Part shown: in pieces, positions 22,798-34,760 of the stretch
Layout of the letters: each line of letters begins with the position of its first letter
Numbering within the stretch: position 1 is the first letter of the stretch
Source of the DNA: Caprimulgus europaeus
Lineage: Eukaryota; Chordata; Aves; Caprimulgiformes; Caprimulgidae
Direction of reading: 5' to 3'
Length of the DNA stretch: 64,000 nucleotides
Assembly: GCA_907165065.1 (NCBI GenBank)
Contig: OU015539.1
Coordinates: 15,840,816-15,904,815 of the forward strand
Program-made: the position numbers and the translations under genes
The notes under the pieces: model-generated
Seen by the model: the letters and a program-made list of their open reading frames with translations, nothing else
Databases searched by the model: none
Told to the model about the DNA's origin: nothing

Positions 22798-24050
22798 TCT
22801 TCATATTATATACAGCATTATATATTATAGGCTGTAAACTTATCATATATACAATATACTACATGTAATATTATATATTATAGGCTATAAACTTGTAATG
22901 TGTAAAATATAAAATATATATCATATATTATAGGCTATAAACTTATAATATACAATATACTATATATAATATATATTATAGTCTGTAAACTTGTAATATG
23001 TACAATATAAAATACATATCACATTATAGTCTATAAGCTTATAATATATCCAATATACTATATGTAATATTATATATTATAGTCTATAAACTCATAATAT
23101 GTAACATATAAAATATATATCATATATTATAGTCTATAAACTTATAATATATACAATATACTATATATAATATTCTATATTATAGGCTATAAACTCGTAA
23201 TATGTACAATAGAAAATATATATCATATATTATAATCTATAAACTTATATATAATATACTATATGTAGTAATGTATATTATAGGCTATATACTTGTAATA
23301 TGTAAAATACAAAATATATATCATATATTATAGTCTATAAACTCGTAATATGTACAATAGAAAATATATATCATATATAAACATATCATATATAAGTCTG
23401 TAAGCTTATAATATATACAATATACTATATATAGTATTATATATTATCATCTATAAATTCATAATATGTACAATATAAAATATATATCACATTATAGTCT
23501 ATAAACTTATAATATACACAATATACTATGTATAGTATTATATATTATAGTCTGTAAACTTATATATCATATATATGTCATATTCTATATTATAGGCTAT
23601 AAACTTGTAATACATATAATATAAAATATATATCACATTATAGTCTATAGGCTTATAATATATACAATATACTATATGTAATATAGAACATTATAGTCTA
23701 TGAACTCGTAATATGTAAAATATATATCATATATGATAGTCTATAAGCCTATAATATACACAATATACTATATATAGTATTATATATTATAGTCTGTAAA
23801 CTTATATATAATATACTATATGTAATATTCTATATTATAGGCTATAAACTTGTAATATGTACAATATAAAATATATATCACATTATAGTCTATAAACTTA
23901 TATACAATATACTATATATAATATAGAATATTATAGTCTATGAACTCATAATATGTAAATTATAAGGTATATATCATATATTATAGTCTCTACACTTATA
24001 ATATATGCAATATACTATATATAATATAGTATAGAATCCACATTATAGAA
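22798..24050. repeat. AT-rich tandem array
   Basis: About 1.25 kb of degenerate units around TATATTATAGTCTATAAACT, TATAATATATACAATATACT and GTAATATGTACAATATAAAA. Two half-units alternate, which gives a higher-order period of roughly 100-120 bp. It lies inside the TNNT3 intron between the cassettes at 22315 and 26294, and no exon is seen in it. Confidence 0.93.
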
Positions 24051-24339
24051 TAAGCACCATGTAGGACATGGCCACACTCATGCCTGAGCACAGGATGGAT
24101 TTTGATCTCCAAAATCCATCTGGTCATTATCTGCCAAGCTACGTCAGAGAAACCAGTTGACATCTGATGGACAGAAACTTTTCTCACCAGACCCCAGTGA
24201 TTCCACAGCGGGTGTTAGAAATACCCAGGGCTTAAAACTCATCCCCAGAGCCCATGATGGCTTGGATGAGAGAGATGTCTACAGAGATGTGGGTGCAACA
24301 TCTGCAAGAGAAACCCTCTGCCTGCAGGTCAGCTGCCCC

Positions 24340-26233
24340 AGGTTCTCATCATCCCTCTTCTACCACCTTATCACCCCAGGTTCTCATCATCCCTCTTCTA
24401 CCACCTTATCACCCCAGGTTCTCATCATCCCTCTTCTTCTACCACCTTATCACCCCAGGTTCTCATCATCCCTCTTCTACCACCTTATCACCCCAGGTTC
24501 TCATCATCCCTCTTCTACCACCTTATCACCCCAGGTTCTCATCATCCCTCTTCTACCACCTTATCACCCCAGGTTCTCATCATCCCTCTTCTACCACCTT
24601 ATCACCCCAGGTTCTCATCATCCCTCTTCTTCTACCACCTTATCACCCCAGGTTCTCATCATCCCTCTTCTACCACCTTATCACCCCAGGTTCTTATCAT
24701 TTTCTTCTACCACCTTATCATCCCAGGTTCTCATCATCCCTCTTCTACCACCTTATCACCCCAGGTTCTCATCATCCCTCTTCTTCTACCACCTTATCAC
24801 CCCAGGTTCTCATCATCCCTCTTCTACCACCTTATCACCCCAGGTTCTCATCATCCCTCTTCTTCTACCACCTTATCACCCCAGGTTCTCATCATCCCTC
24901 TTCTACCACCTTATCACCCCAGGTTCTCATCATCCCTCTTCTACCACCTTATCACCCCAGGTTCTCATCATCCCTCTTCTACCACCTTATCACCCCAGGT
25001 TCTCATCATCCCTCTTCTTCTACCACCTTATCACCCCAGGTTCTCATCATCCCTCTTCTACCACCTTATCACCCCAGGTTCTCATCATCCCTCTTCTACC
25101 ACCTTATCACCCCAGGTTCTCATCATCCCCCTTCTACCACCTTATCACCCCAGGTTCTCATCATCCCTCTTCTACCACCTTATCACCCCAGGTTCTCATC
25201 ATCCCTCATCTACCACCTTATCACCCCGGGTTCTCATCATCCCTCTTCTACCACCTTATCACCCCAGGTTCTCATCATCCCTCTTCTACCACCTTATCAC
25301 CCCAGGTTCTCATCATCCCTCTTCTTCTACCACCTTATCACCCCAGGTTCTCATCATCCCTCTTCTACCACCTTATCACCCCAGGTTCTCATCATCCCTC
25401 TTCTACCACCTTATCACCCCAGGTTCTCATCATCCCTCTTCTACCACCTTATCACCCCAGGTTCTCATCATCCCTCTTCTACCACCTTATCACCCCAGGT
25501 TCTCATCATCCCTCTTCTACCACCTTATCACCCCAGGTTCTCATCATCCCTCTTCTACCACCTTATCACCCCAGGTTCTCTTCATCCCTCTTCTACCACC
25601 TTATCACCCCAGGTTCTCATCATCCCTCTTCTTCTACCACCTTATCACCCCAGGTTCTCATCATCCCTCTTCTACCACCTTATCACCCCAGGTTCTCATC
25701 ATCCCTCTTCTACCACCTTATCACCCCAGGTTCTCATCATCCCTCTTCTACCACCTTATCACCCCAGGTTCTCATCATCCCTCTTCTACCACCTTATCAC
25801 CCCAGGTTCTCATCATCCCTCTTCTTCTACCACCTTATCACCCCAGGTTCTCATCATCCCTCTTCTACCACCTTATCACCCCAGGTTCTCTTCATCCCTC
25901 TTCTTCTACCACCTTATCACCCCAGGTTCTCATCATCCCTCTTCTTCTACCACCTTATCACCCCAGGTTCTCATCATCCCTCTTCTACCACCTTATCACC
26001 CCAGGTTCTCATCATCCCTCTTCTACCACCTTATCACCCCAGGTTCTCATCATCCCTCTTCTACCACCTTATCACCCCAGGTTCTCATCATCCCTCTTCT
26101 TCTACCACCTTATCACCCCAGGTTCTCATCATCCCTCTTCTTCTACCACCTTATCACCCCAGGTTCTCATCATCCCTCTTCTTCTACCACTTTATCACCC
26201 CAGGTTCTCATCATCCCTCTTCTTCTACCACCT
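24340..26233. repeat. 38/41-bp minisatellite, about 48 copies
   Basis: The unit is AGGTTCTCATCATCCCTCTT followed by CTACCACCTTATCACCCC (38 bp); a common variant has an extra TCT (41 bp). Copies differ at few sites. None of the three plus-strand frames contains a stop in the unit, which creates frames of about 700 codons that are not genes. On the TNNT3 sense strand it is purine-rich (GGTGGTAGAAGAGGGATGAT). Confidence 0.97.
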
Positions 26234-26293
26234 GCCAAAGATGAGGTGCTCCAGGCAAGAGGGAGGAGGAGGAGGAGGAGTTGTGTCACGTAC

Positions 26294-26311
26294 CTTCTTC
26301 TTGAACTTCTT
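26294..26311 (-). CDS. TNNT3: TNNT3 cassette exon, EEVQEE
   Basis: This 18-nt exon has a good CACCCTGCAG acceptor and a GTACGTGAC donor and encodes EEVQEE in phase 1. Mammalian TNNT3 has a comparable EEVQE segment. Its flanks are homologous to the 12-nt mini-exons. Confidence 0.82.
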
Positions 26312-26894
26312 CTGCAGGGTGGGAAACAGCAGCAAGAGGGAAAATGGGAGAAGGAGAAAGATTAAGACAAGAAATATCTTCTCAGCACAATTTTGGAGGT
26401 CTACCAAGCTTCCCACGTCATTGATGGGTGAGAATACACAGGGATGGAATTAGAAGGTGAGAGAAGATTAAAAAGAACATTTTTATGGGTGGAGGATGGG
26501 GTTAGAAATGTTACTGAAATATGGGAATATGACCACAAATGAAAACCACATTAAAAAATAAAGCAACCCATATTTTATTCTTTATTAGAGCTGGCTGAAA
26601 TTTCCTAAAACTGACTTTTGGTGATTTTTTTTAACCAAAAAGAAAATTGCTGCATTTCTTTTCTTGCAGAAATCTTTTTTTCCCCTCAAACAATGAAAAA
26701 TTTTCATCAGTATTTATCAATTCTTTAAATTTCCAATAAATTTCAAGGGATGGATAGAAACTTTGCAAGGCATCCCCCCTCCCTTTTAAAAAAATTAAAT
26801 TTCTGAAGAGAAAAGAAGGGATTTGACACCATGGTGACAAAAAAAAGGCAAGCAGCTCAGTAGGGCAAAACAAATATATTCTCTTTTCCATAGA

Positions 26895-27130
26895 CATACA
26901 CACACACATATATATATATAAATTACATATAGAAATTAAATATATTATAAATATTAAATATTAATTTTATTTATTAATTTTATATTAATAATAATTAATT
27001 TAATATTCAATTAAATATATTATATACATATAAATGTATATAAATTACATTTGTGTGTGTCCATATTAGATATATTTTATTGTTTTATATATATGTGCAC
27101 ATTTATATATATAAATATACATCTAGAAAT
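26895..27130. repeat. AT-rich low-complexity stretch
   Basis: An ACACACATATATATATA start followed by about 200 bp of A/T with ATATATGTGCACATTTATAT. It lies in the intron between two TNNT3 cassettes. Nothing else is seen. Confidence 0.85.
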
Positions 27131-27336
27131 GCTTTGATTTGGTTTTTTAACTAAAAAAAAAAGCAGGCTGATCTCCTACCAGCTCAATAAGTGACATCAA
27201 TGTCCCTCATGGCATTGATGTCTGTGGCTCAGGACAGAGTCCCAAGCCCTGGGTGTGAACCCTTTGCTCTGGATTGCTTCACACAGGTTCTTCCTCCCCA
27301 CTGAGAGAGAAAGCAAGCAGAAGCCATGTCACATAC

Positions 27337-27348
27337 CTTCTTCCTGAG
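27337..27348 (-). CDS. TNNT3: TNNT3 mini-exon cassette, AQEE
   Basis: This 12-nt phase 1-1 cassette encodes AQEE and has a strong CCACCTGCAG acceptor and a GTATGTGAC donor. It is the most 5' member of the mini-exon family. Its flanks (GTTAGAAACTG... side and the TGGAACAAGG block on the plus strand) resemble those at 15528. Confidence 0.82.
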
Positions 27349-28622
27349 CTGCAGGTGGCAAGTGGCATGGAACAAGGAAGCAACAGCAAGCAGGAAAAAA
27401 TGAGAACAGAAAACTGTTAGAAACTGGAATTGGGGTGAGCTCAGGCCTGGAGGAAAAGAAGTGGTTAGAGAGTGATGGAGAAAAGTTACATGGAATGGAA
27501 ATGGATGACTTTGGAAGCTAACACAAAGGTCAAGCACAAGTGGAGAGCGAGAAGATACACCTCAGAGAGACCACCATGCAGATTAAAACTAAACAAAAGA
27601 AGTCACCTACCTATTAATTTCATATTAATCATTAAATTCTTGAAACCCAAGAGGAGACAGTTAGGGAGGAAAGGAGAAAGGCAAGAAGAAATGCTTCTCC
27701 TTTTAGGAAGGCTTGTCTGTGAGACCAACACCCTTTGCTTATTCTTTGGACATTTGACAAGGCTTGAAGGATGGAGCATGAACACCACCCTCACCTCCCT
27801 GGCTCTGCCCCCTGGGCAGGACTATAGACATGATGATGATGGCTGAAGGCACTTCTACAACCTCTTTGGTGTCCCTGTTTCCTTTTTTTGAGCCCTTTAT
27901 CCTCTGGGAAGCCATGCTGGTGGAATGAGAGACATAAGGACACCTTAAGGTAGGAACTGATACGAGCAGTGCCACAGTCACACCTCTGTTCCCACCACCA
28001 CTGATGGGAATGAGCTGGTTGCAGCAATCTGGGGGAATCTGTGGCAAAAAAACCCCAAAACCTGTTGTGTTTCATTTTCTAATTTAACCTGTTGTGTTTA
28101 ATCCCCCAGATGGACATTTCTGCACAGGGGCAAGTCTCTGACTCAGAGCTGGTCTCATACCCTCTACATGCAAGTATTCCACCTCCCAGTCAATGGTTTC
28201 ACTCCTGACCCCTTAGAAGATGGCTTGGACACTAAAGGCAGATCCTGGGAGAAAGCCCAGACTTTGGCCTTCTCCTCTGTCCCAGACACCTTGGGAAGGT
28301 GGAAGAGGACAACCAGCAGCTACTCTTGCCTGAACTGAAGCCAATCCATCCCAAGTGCCCAGCAAATACATCTTCAATATCTTCCTGTCCCTGCTGCCCA
28401 CAAAAGCTGAAACAACTCAACTCAGAAGGGTTTTCATGCTCCATCTTTCCAGATCTGTCTCTCACCGCTTGTCAAATCACCTTTTGCCAGCTAAAAGTGC
28501 ATTAAAAAACTTAATCTTTGCCAGTTGGTTCTCTGCCTTTTCTGTCCTTGGCAGTGCCTGGTCCAGTGCTCCTCAGGAGCTGGGCAACCTGCTCTTCATT
28601 CCAGTTTCAAAGTTTAAACTCA

Positions 28623-28770
28623 ATACATGGGAGCAGCTGTGGCTGCTCCTCCCTGGAAGTGTTCTGGGCCAGGTTGGATGAGGCTTTGAGCAACCTGGTC
28701 TAGTGGAAGGTGTCCCTGCTGCTGGCAGGGGGGTTGGAACTGGATGAGCTTTAAGGTCCCTTCCAACCCA
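28623..28770 (+). mobile_element. CR1 fragment, first of two adjacent 3' ends
   Basis: The stretch from AGCTGTGGCTGCTCCTCCCT to GGTCCCTTCCAACCCA is a CR1 3' end. It is directly abutted by a second, more diverged CR1 3' end. Confidence 0.9.
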
Positions 28771-28943
28771 GGAGGAGCACCCAGAGAGGTGGTAGAACCC
28801 TCATCCCTGGAAACATTCAAGGTCAAGTTGGACTGGGCTCTGAGCAACCTGATGTAGTTGATGTCCCTGCTCATGGTAAGGGGGGTTGGACAGGATGGCT
28901 TTGAAATGTCCCTTCCAACCCAAACCATTTGATGATTCTATGA
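28771..28943 (+). mobile_element. CR1 fragment, second of two adjacent 3' ends
   Basis: The stretch runs from AGAGAGGTGGTAGAACCCTC to CCATTTGATGATTCTATGAC. Its order of motifs (ATCCCTGG, GGGCTCTGAGCAACCTG, GGGGGTTGGA, TTCCAACC) is that of CR1 but in a different subfamily from the copy before it. Confidence 0.88.
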
Positions 28944-29278
28944 CACTGCCATAATGAGAATGGCAAGATGTCACTGATGATACATTGTGTGGCCAGTTCC
29001 TGCTCTAAAATCCTCAGAGTTTACAGCCAGGTTAGCTCCCAGCTTTACAACCATCTCCTACAGCTCCTACAGCTCCTGCCCTTCACTGTGTAGCACAAAG
29101 GCTCAGCACATCACAGCCCCAACTTGGCCCATTTGATGGTTTCCAACTGATTTACTGATCAAGTGTTTCAGTTCACCTTTAGCAGCAAGCTCCAAAGAAA
29201 AGGGTGAAATACAGACAAGGAAAAAAGCAGGACCAAGAATCAAAGAAAGATAAATGACATTCCAAGTTTTTGGGTTAC

Positions 29279-29296
29279 CTTCTTCTTCGTATTCCT
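29279..29296 (-). CDS. TNNT3: TNNT3 exon 4 equivalent, EEYEEE
   Basis: This 18-nt exon (CCTATTTCAATGCAG acceptor, GTAACC donor) encodes EEYEEE. EEYEEE or EEQYEEE is a conserved N-terminal block of fast TnT. Phase 1-1. Confidence 0.92.
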
Positions 29297-30521
29297 CTGC
29301 ATTGAAATAGGGGAGGGGGGAAAAAAAAAGAAGCAGACAAGTCAACCATCAGCCTTGATGCATCATCACCCACAGCAGAGCCCTTGGCACTCACAGGGAG
29401 GCCAGGCAAGGTGGCCTCTGAGAGGCTGCTTCCAAATCAGCAAGTAAAATAGCAAATAAAATGATTTTAAGAACAAAAGAGGGGGTATAAAAGGGGAGGA
29501 GGGCAATTTTAGATTGAATTTTATCTTGGGCAATGAGAACTTGGGTGTACACACATGTGAGAAGGAAAGAGGTGGCAGAGAGAGCCTCTGCCTGCAAGAA
29601 AAAAATAGCAAAGAAAACAAACTTGTGTATTTCTATAAGTGATAACAGCAGCTGGTAAATTCTTAAGGACCGAATCCAACTCCCTTGTGCCCTTGTTCCC
29701 ACCTTTATATAAGTTCTACTCAGTCATGGTGTTGACATGCGTCAGCCTGCATCTCAGGTGATTATTCCTTGCCTTGTGGCTCTTGGTTTTCCAGCTCAGG
29801 GATGTGGATGGGGTGATTCAGGGCAAGCAGCTAACACATACACTCAGTTCTCCTCCAGAGCCAAGGTATAAGAGAAGTCAGAGAACTATGGGCTGAGTCT
29901 CATCCCCAAGTGGAGCTAGGACTTGAACAAGGTATACTCTTGGACCTGAGAGCCTGGAAGGTCTCCACGGTTCTGTAGCTTAGACAAACCCAGAGAGTCC
30001 TATACATGTGAGCAAAAATGTATAGGAAGAAATAGAGAAATGGAAGTGGGCAGCTGCCTGCTGTAAGATGCACCTGACCTGTGCTGAGGAATAATGGAGA
30101 TGGCCTTAAGTACATAATCACAGGCACCTTTAGCAGTGAAACCACGGCAGCAAATATTTCAAGGCTTGTACAGAACCAGCCAGGCCCACGTGGTTGATAT
30201 TGCTTGTGTATGTTGTAGGTTTCTACGTTTTAAAGCAGAAAATAGGATGTCTCCAAAAGCCACAACATCCATTGCCAGCAGATGGCAGCGCCCCTCCAAA
30301 AACCAGCAGCACCTCCCACACCCAGGGCACCAACTTGGGGCTCCAAGTAGAGTAAAATCACCAGACAGACACATCAAAACAACAAAGAGACCTCAGATTT
30401 GTCTCATCACACCAGCACTTTTTGTTAAAGTATCAACACTGGGCAGAAAGGAGAAGCTGGACACGGGCAGTGAACGCTGGACGCTTGCATGGAAGCAATT
30501 AGAGACAGCTTGAAGACTTAC

Positions 30522-30535
30522 CCTCTCCTTGATCC
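30522..30535 (-). CDS. TNNT3: TNNT3 exon 3 equivalent
   Basis: This 14-nt exon (TCCTGCAG acceptor, GTAAGTC donor) completes Val and reads DQGE plus one base of the next Glu. It changes the phase from 2 to 1, which fixes the phase of all downstream cassettes and supports the whole splice model. Confidence 0.92.
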
Positions 30536-30663
30536 CTGCAGGAGAGGAAAAAAGGGTTAGTGAAGGTGGATAAAGATTCCTGCCACTCCAGATTAACCCC
30601 AAGCATCAAACCAGACACTGAAGCAACCCAGGGCACTGCTGTTTAAAGTCTGGTGTTTCTTTT

Positions 30664-31050
30664 TTGGGGCTGTTCAGCCTGGAGAAGAGAAGGCTCCAGG
30701 GAGACCTTCTAGTGGCCTCCCAGTACCTGAAGGGGCTCCAGGAAGCTGGGGAGGGACTTTGGACAAGGGCAGGGAGTGACAGAACAAGGGGTGATGGCTT
30801 GGAACTGGCAGAGGGAAGGTTTAGATGAGATATGAGGAAGAAATTCTTTGGTGTGAGGGTGGTGAGACCCTGGCCCAGGTTGCCCAGAGAAGCTGTGGCT
30901 GCTCCTCCCTGGAAGTGTTCTCGGCCAGGTTGGATGAGGCTTTGAGCAACCTGGTCTAGTGGAAGGTGTCCCTGCTGCTGGCAGGGGGGTTGGGACTGGA
31001 TGAGCTTTAAGGTCCCTTCCAACCCAAACCATTCCATGGCTCTGTGATTC
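30664..31050 (+). mobile_element. CR1 fragment
   Basis: It begins TGTTCAGCCTGGAGAAGAGA (coding for the FSLEKRRLQ region of ORF2) and ends in CCATGGCTCTGTGATTCT. Plus orientation, antisense to TNNT3, in the intron between exons 2 and 3. Confidence 0.93.
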
Positions 31051-32081
31051 TTTCCCTCACTCTCCCTTTGCTCTTCCAGGACACATCTGCTTTTATGGTT
31101 AGTCAGGTGGCTGGATTTGGGGTTCATTTTGAATAGTGGTTCTCATGCTGATGGTGCATCTGGATCCAGACTCTGGAATAATCCTCCTGCCACAGGGTAG
31201 GATTATACTTAGGGAGAAGCTCTGTGCATGGGCTGATGAAGCTGGACCTCAGCCCTGGTGTACCAGGCCGGCCAGCCTGTAGCTGATGGCCCACACCAAC
31301 CCAGATGAGCTACAGACTCCCTGAACCTTCAGACTGTCTAATAAAAATGTGGGATAAACCAGATGCTCCTCAATGTTTATCTTGTGGTTGTAGCAACATC
31401 AGTCTTGGGATCTATTCCCATTCCTTGCCCCACTTGCCAGCCTCTTCTGCTCTGCCATCACCTTGTGAAACCCAAAGTCCTAGGACCAGACTCCAAACCA
31501 GGGATGCATTAGTTAGAGATTGCTTGACAAAGGTGCAAAAGGTGCCAAATTTCATCCTTGGCATTTTTTTTTAACAGCAGGATGGACAAAATGACACAAA
31601 TTGAGCTGAGCCTGCCTCGTAGCAGAGGAGGGGACTAAGTGACCACTGCAGGGCTGGCCATGATGCCTCTGAGACCATGATTGCCCTACATCTCCTCTCT
31701 ACCTCCTGGTGCATAGATGTCAAATGACCCCATTGGGTTTGGTCCTATTACTCTAGATTTGTTAAACCAGGTCAGAAAGTGGCTCCACTACTCTGTCTTT
31801 GATCCTCCCTCCTCCAGGTGTGGTGCCATGGCCACCAAGGAGAGGTTGAGCTGGGTGGAGGTGTTTGAAGGGCATCCTGTGTTGGACAGGGAGGGTGTTA
31901 GATGAACATCAATGGACCCTTTGACACCAAAAATCCAAGATGCCCCTTCCCCACTGCATTGGGAGGCTTCAGGCCATACATGGGTGGCACCCAGGCTCTC
32001 CTCCCCATGGGGATCCCCTCATTCTCTTGTGTGGAGCCAAGCTGAACAGATGAACATGCAGGTGGCTTGCTCTCTACTTAC

Positions 32082-32116
32082 ACTTCTTCGGTATCAGACA
32101 TGGTGACAGTGAGTTT
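32082..32116 (-). CDS. TNNT3: TNNT3 exon 2 with start codon
   Basis: The exon begins after TTGTCTAG, has 15 nt of 5'UTR (AAACTCACTGTCACC), then ATG at 32101-32099 and MSDTEE plus GT of Val before GTAAGT. The CACC before ATG is a good Kozak context. MSDTEEV is the fast TnT N-terminus; the initiator Met is usually removed. Confidence 0.96.
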
Positions 32117-33539
32117 CTAGACAAAGGATGAACCCAAAAAAGAAGAGAAGAAGAAGAAAAAAAGAAGTGTTAATACCAAGAACACCTCCTAGAAAATACC
32201 AAGGCAGGAGCAGATGGGTTGACATTTAAGGACAAAAAAAAAGCCAGACACCTGCTTTCCCACACAGCAGCCAGTCCCCCCCCTCTCCCCCAACACTGCC
32301 ATTTGGGAGCAGCCCAGACCTTGGCCAGCCAGGTCAGAGGAGGAGGAGGAGAAGAGGGGAAGAGGAAAAGATCATCTGGAAAAAAACCATGCCCTGTCAA
32401 CTTGGCTTTAAGTTACAAAGCCTCCACAGCTCAGGGAGATGGGTGTCCTCTCACACCCATCTGACATTTCCATTGCTCCAGGAAGATCAGAGAAGTTTCT
32501 CCTTCTGTTACTCTACCACAAGTGGGAAGGTGCCAGCTCCAAAGTGTTAGCCAGGGCTAAAAAAAATAACTGAAGCTCCCAAGGTATCCAGAGATAACCA
32601 CTTATTTGTCAGCACCCGGAAGTGCCTGAAGTAGCAATGTCTGGCTGATACAGCTGCTGGATGAATGAACAATTATCTGTTGATGAGTTTTGGATGAGAA
32701 CTAGTTGAGTGCCTGGTTAGGCAATTCCTAGCAGTACAACCAGTTGGATTTATTACAACCAACCCTCACACCTTGGGGCAGAGTGAACCCAGCCATGATG
32801 TTGTGTTTCTGCATAGCCCATGTCTGGGGTGTGTGTGTAGACCACAGCCTGTGGAGAAGCTGCAGATGGGGAAGGGTGAGGGCTGGATATGGACACTCTG
32901 CTGATCTCCACCTCAAACATGTGTTGGAGCCTGAGTCAGAGCACTGAGGCTATTTTGGGGAGCATCATGGTCATATCAGACACACTGCACCAGGTTTGGT
33001 GAGGCAGTGGTGCGTGGCTCTCCTAAAAACATCAGCTACCCTGAAACCAGGGGGAAGAGGTGGAGAAGGACCCCCTCAAACTTCCTCCAAATCTACAACA
33101 GGTCTTAAATTAGAAAGCCAGCCTTCTCCTCACTGGGAAACCCTAACCCTGCCTTTCCTGACTTCATTACTCAGCTGATATATGAGAGATGTCTTGAAGG
33201 AGCAGGTGGGCTGACTTGGGTTCAAAAGGAACAACTGCAGCTCAGCAGCTTTCTATTTCAGAGGAAGGCAGTAATCCCCCAGGCTCCAAGCCTGCCCTAT
33301 AAGGGATCCTCTCCGTTCCCCAGTGATGACCCTGGGCACCAACAGGATTTCAAACCCCCCCATGGTCTGAGCAGCGATAAACAACCAGGATTTTTCTGCT
33401 TCTAGTGCCTCATTTCTCCTCTTTGTGAAATTCAGCATTGCCCTAGGAGTAGCACCAGCAGTGGCTGTGCCATGACCCCATCTGAGGAGCTGGACAGGAG
33501 GATGATCTACTGCTAGGACACAGGAGATTTGGGTTCAAT

Positions 33540-33792
33540 GATCTCTTGGTCCCAGGCTGCTTTTAACAGGAGGTTCCGCTTAAATTTGAGGAGGAACTTC
33601 TTTATTGTGAGAGTAACAGAGCCCTGGGACAGGCTGCCCAGGGAGGGTGTGGAGTCTCCTTCTCTGGAGACATTCAAGACCCACCTGGACGCCTTCCTGT
33701 GTGATCTCATCTAGGTGTTCCTGCTCTGGCAGGGGGTTGGACTGGATGAGCTTTCGAGGTCCCTTCCAATCCCCAACATCCTGTGATTCTGC
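33540..33792 (+). mobile_element. CR1 fragment in TNNT3 intron 1
   Basis: The segment contains CCTGGGACAGGCTGCCCAGG, GGAGTCTCCTTCTCTGGAGA and the terminal CCTTCCAATCCCCAACATCC TGTGATTCTG. It is similar to the copies at 174 and 61570. Confidence 0.94.
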
Positions 33793-34329
33793 TGTGGTTG
33801 GCTACTCCTCAAACACAACAGCCATCCTCCCAAGGAGTACTTTGGGGACTCTAATCCCACCAGGCAGGAGGAATTTTGTGTTTGGGAGGAATTTGAGCTC
33901 TTCAAAAGGCTTTTCTGCTGCATGGATTCCTGCTGCTGCTTCTTCTATTACTTACTTGGATGCTACAACACCTCTGGTCTCCCTCCCCTGGTCTTTTTTC
34001 TCTAGATGATCAAATCATCAGGATGAAGCCTTCCACTTGCTCTCTGCACAGTGACTAGCAGTGCAAGAGCTTTGCAATCTCATTTCAGCCTCCACAGATT
34101 ATTCAAGCTATTAGTAACCACGCTTGACAGTGTGTTGGTTTATGCAGCAGCACAGCAGAGCTTCTCCTGGCAAAAAAGGCTGTAGAGAGAACCTGCCAGA
34201 TGCCCAGCTGTTGGTTTCTTCTCAAATGTGTGATCTGTAAAGACTCAGGGCAATGGTCAGTCCTCCCCCAGATTCTGCTTTTAATTTATAAACCCAGATT
34301 TCTTTTTTTTTTTTCCCCCCAAGGTGATT

Positions 34330-34332
<3 letters not shown>

Positions 34333-34360
<28 letters not shown>

Positions 34361-34363
34361 AAG
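34333..34363. repeat. (AAAT)n microsatellite
   Basis: Seven AAAT units follow a poly-T tract in TNNT3 intron 1. Confidence 0.9.
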
Positions 34364-34725
34364 GACTTTTAAAGGGTTTTGGATTAAACTCTTCTTCCCT
34401 CTCACTCCAGTGGCAAGAAGAGTAATCCTGCTCAATGCTGGAGATGAAATCAGCTCTCCAGCCCTGGGTATTCATACAGAGAGCAAACGTCTGGTCGGTG
34501 TGGGGTAGGCACTTAATGCAGCTCACGCTGCTCTTTCCAAGGCAATTGCAGTCAATGGGAGGCTTTCCAACCCAGCTTTCCCTTAACAGTCATTGGAATG
34601 AGCTCATCTCCTCTCCAATTTAGCTCTAAAGGACATCTTGCTGAGGGTTGTCACGTTGGCTGGTCCCCTACAGCCTTCCATATTTGTTAATCCAAGCGCT
34701 GGAAGCGCGGGTGGGATTTTGTGTG

Positions 34726-34760
34726 GCACCTGTCCTCGCGCTATAAAAGCCCAGCGAGAA
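34726..34760 (+). promoter_or_regulatory. Possible plus-strand core promoter in TNNT3 intron 1
   Basis: TATAAAA at 34742-34748 is preceded by a CACCTG E-box (about 34729) and several CpGs in AGCGCGGGTGG and CCTCGCGC, unusual for this AT-rich intron. It would transcribe away from TNNT3, in the PRR33 direction. No exon can be attached to it, so this is only a candidate. Confidence 0.3.

Noticed and set aside
24340..26233. Regular direct repeats resembling a CRISPR array
   Set aside because: Units abut with no unique spacers, and the window is vertebrate DNA.
24157..26365. Two overlapping plus-strand open frames of about 700 codons
   Set aside because: They are created by a 38/41-bp tandem repeat with no stop codon in any plus frame. 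The peptide is a repeat in three rotating frames, has no family resemblance and lies antisense inside a TNNT3 intron.
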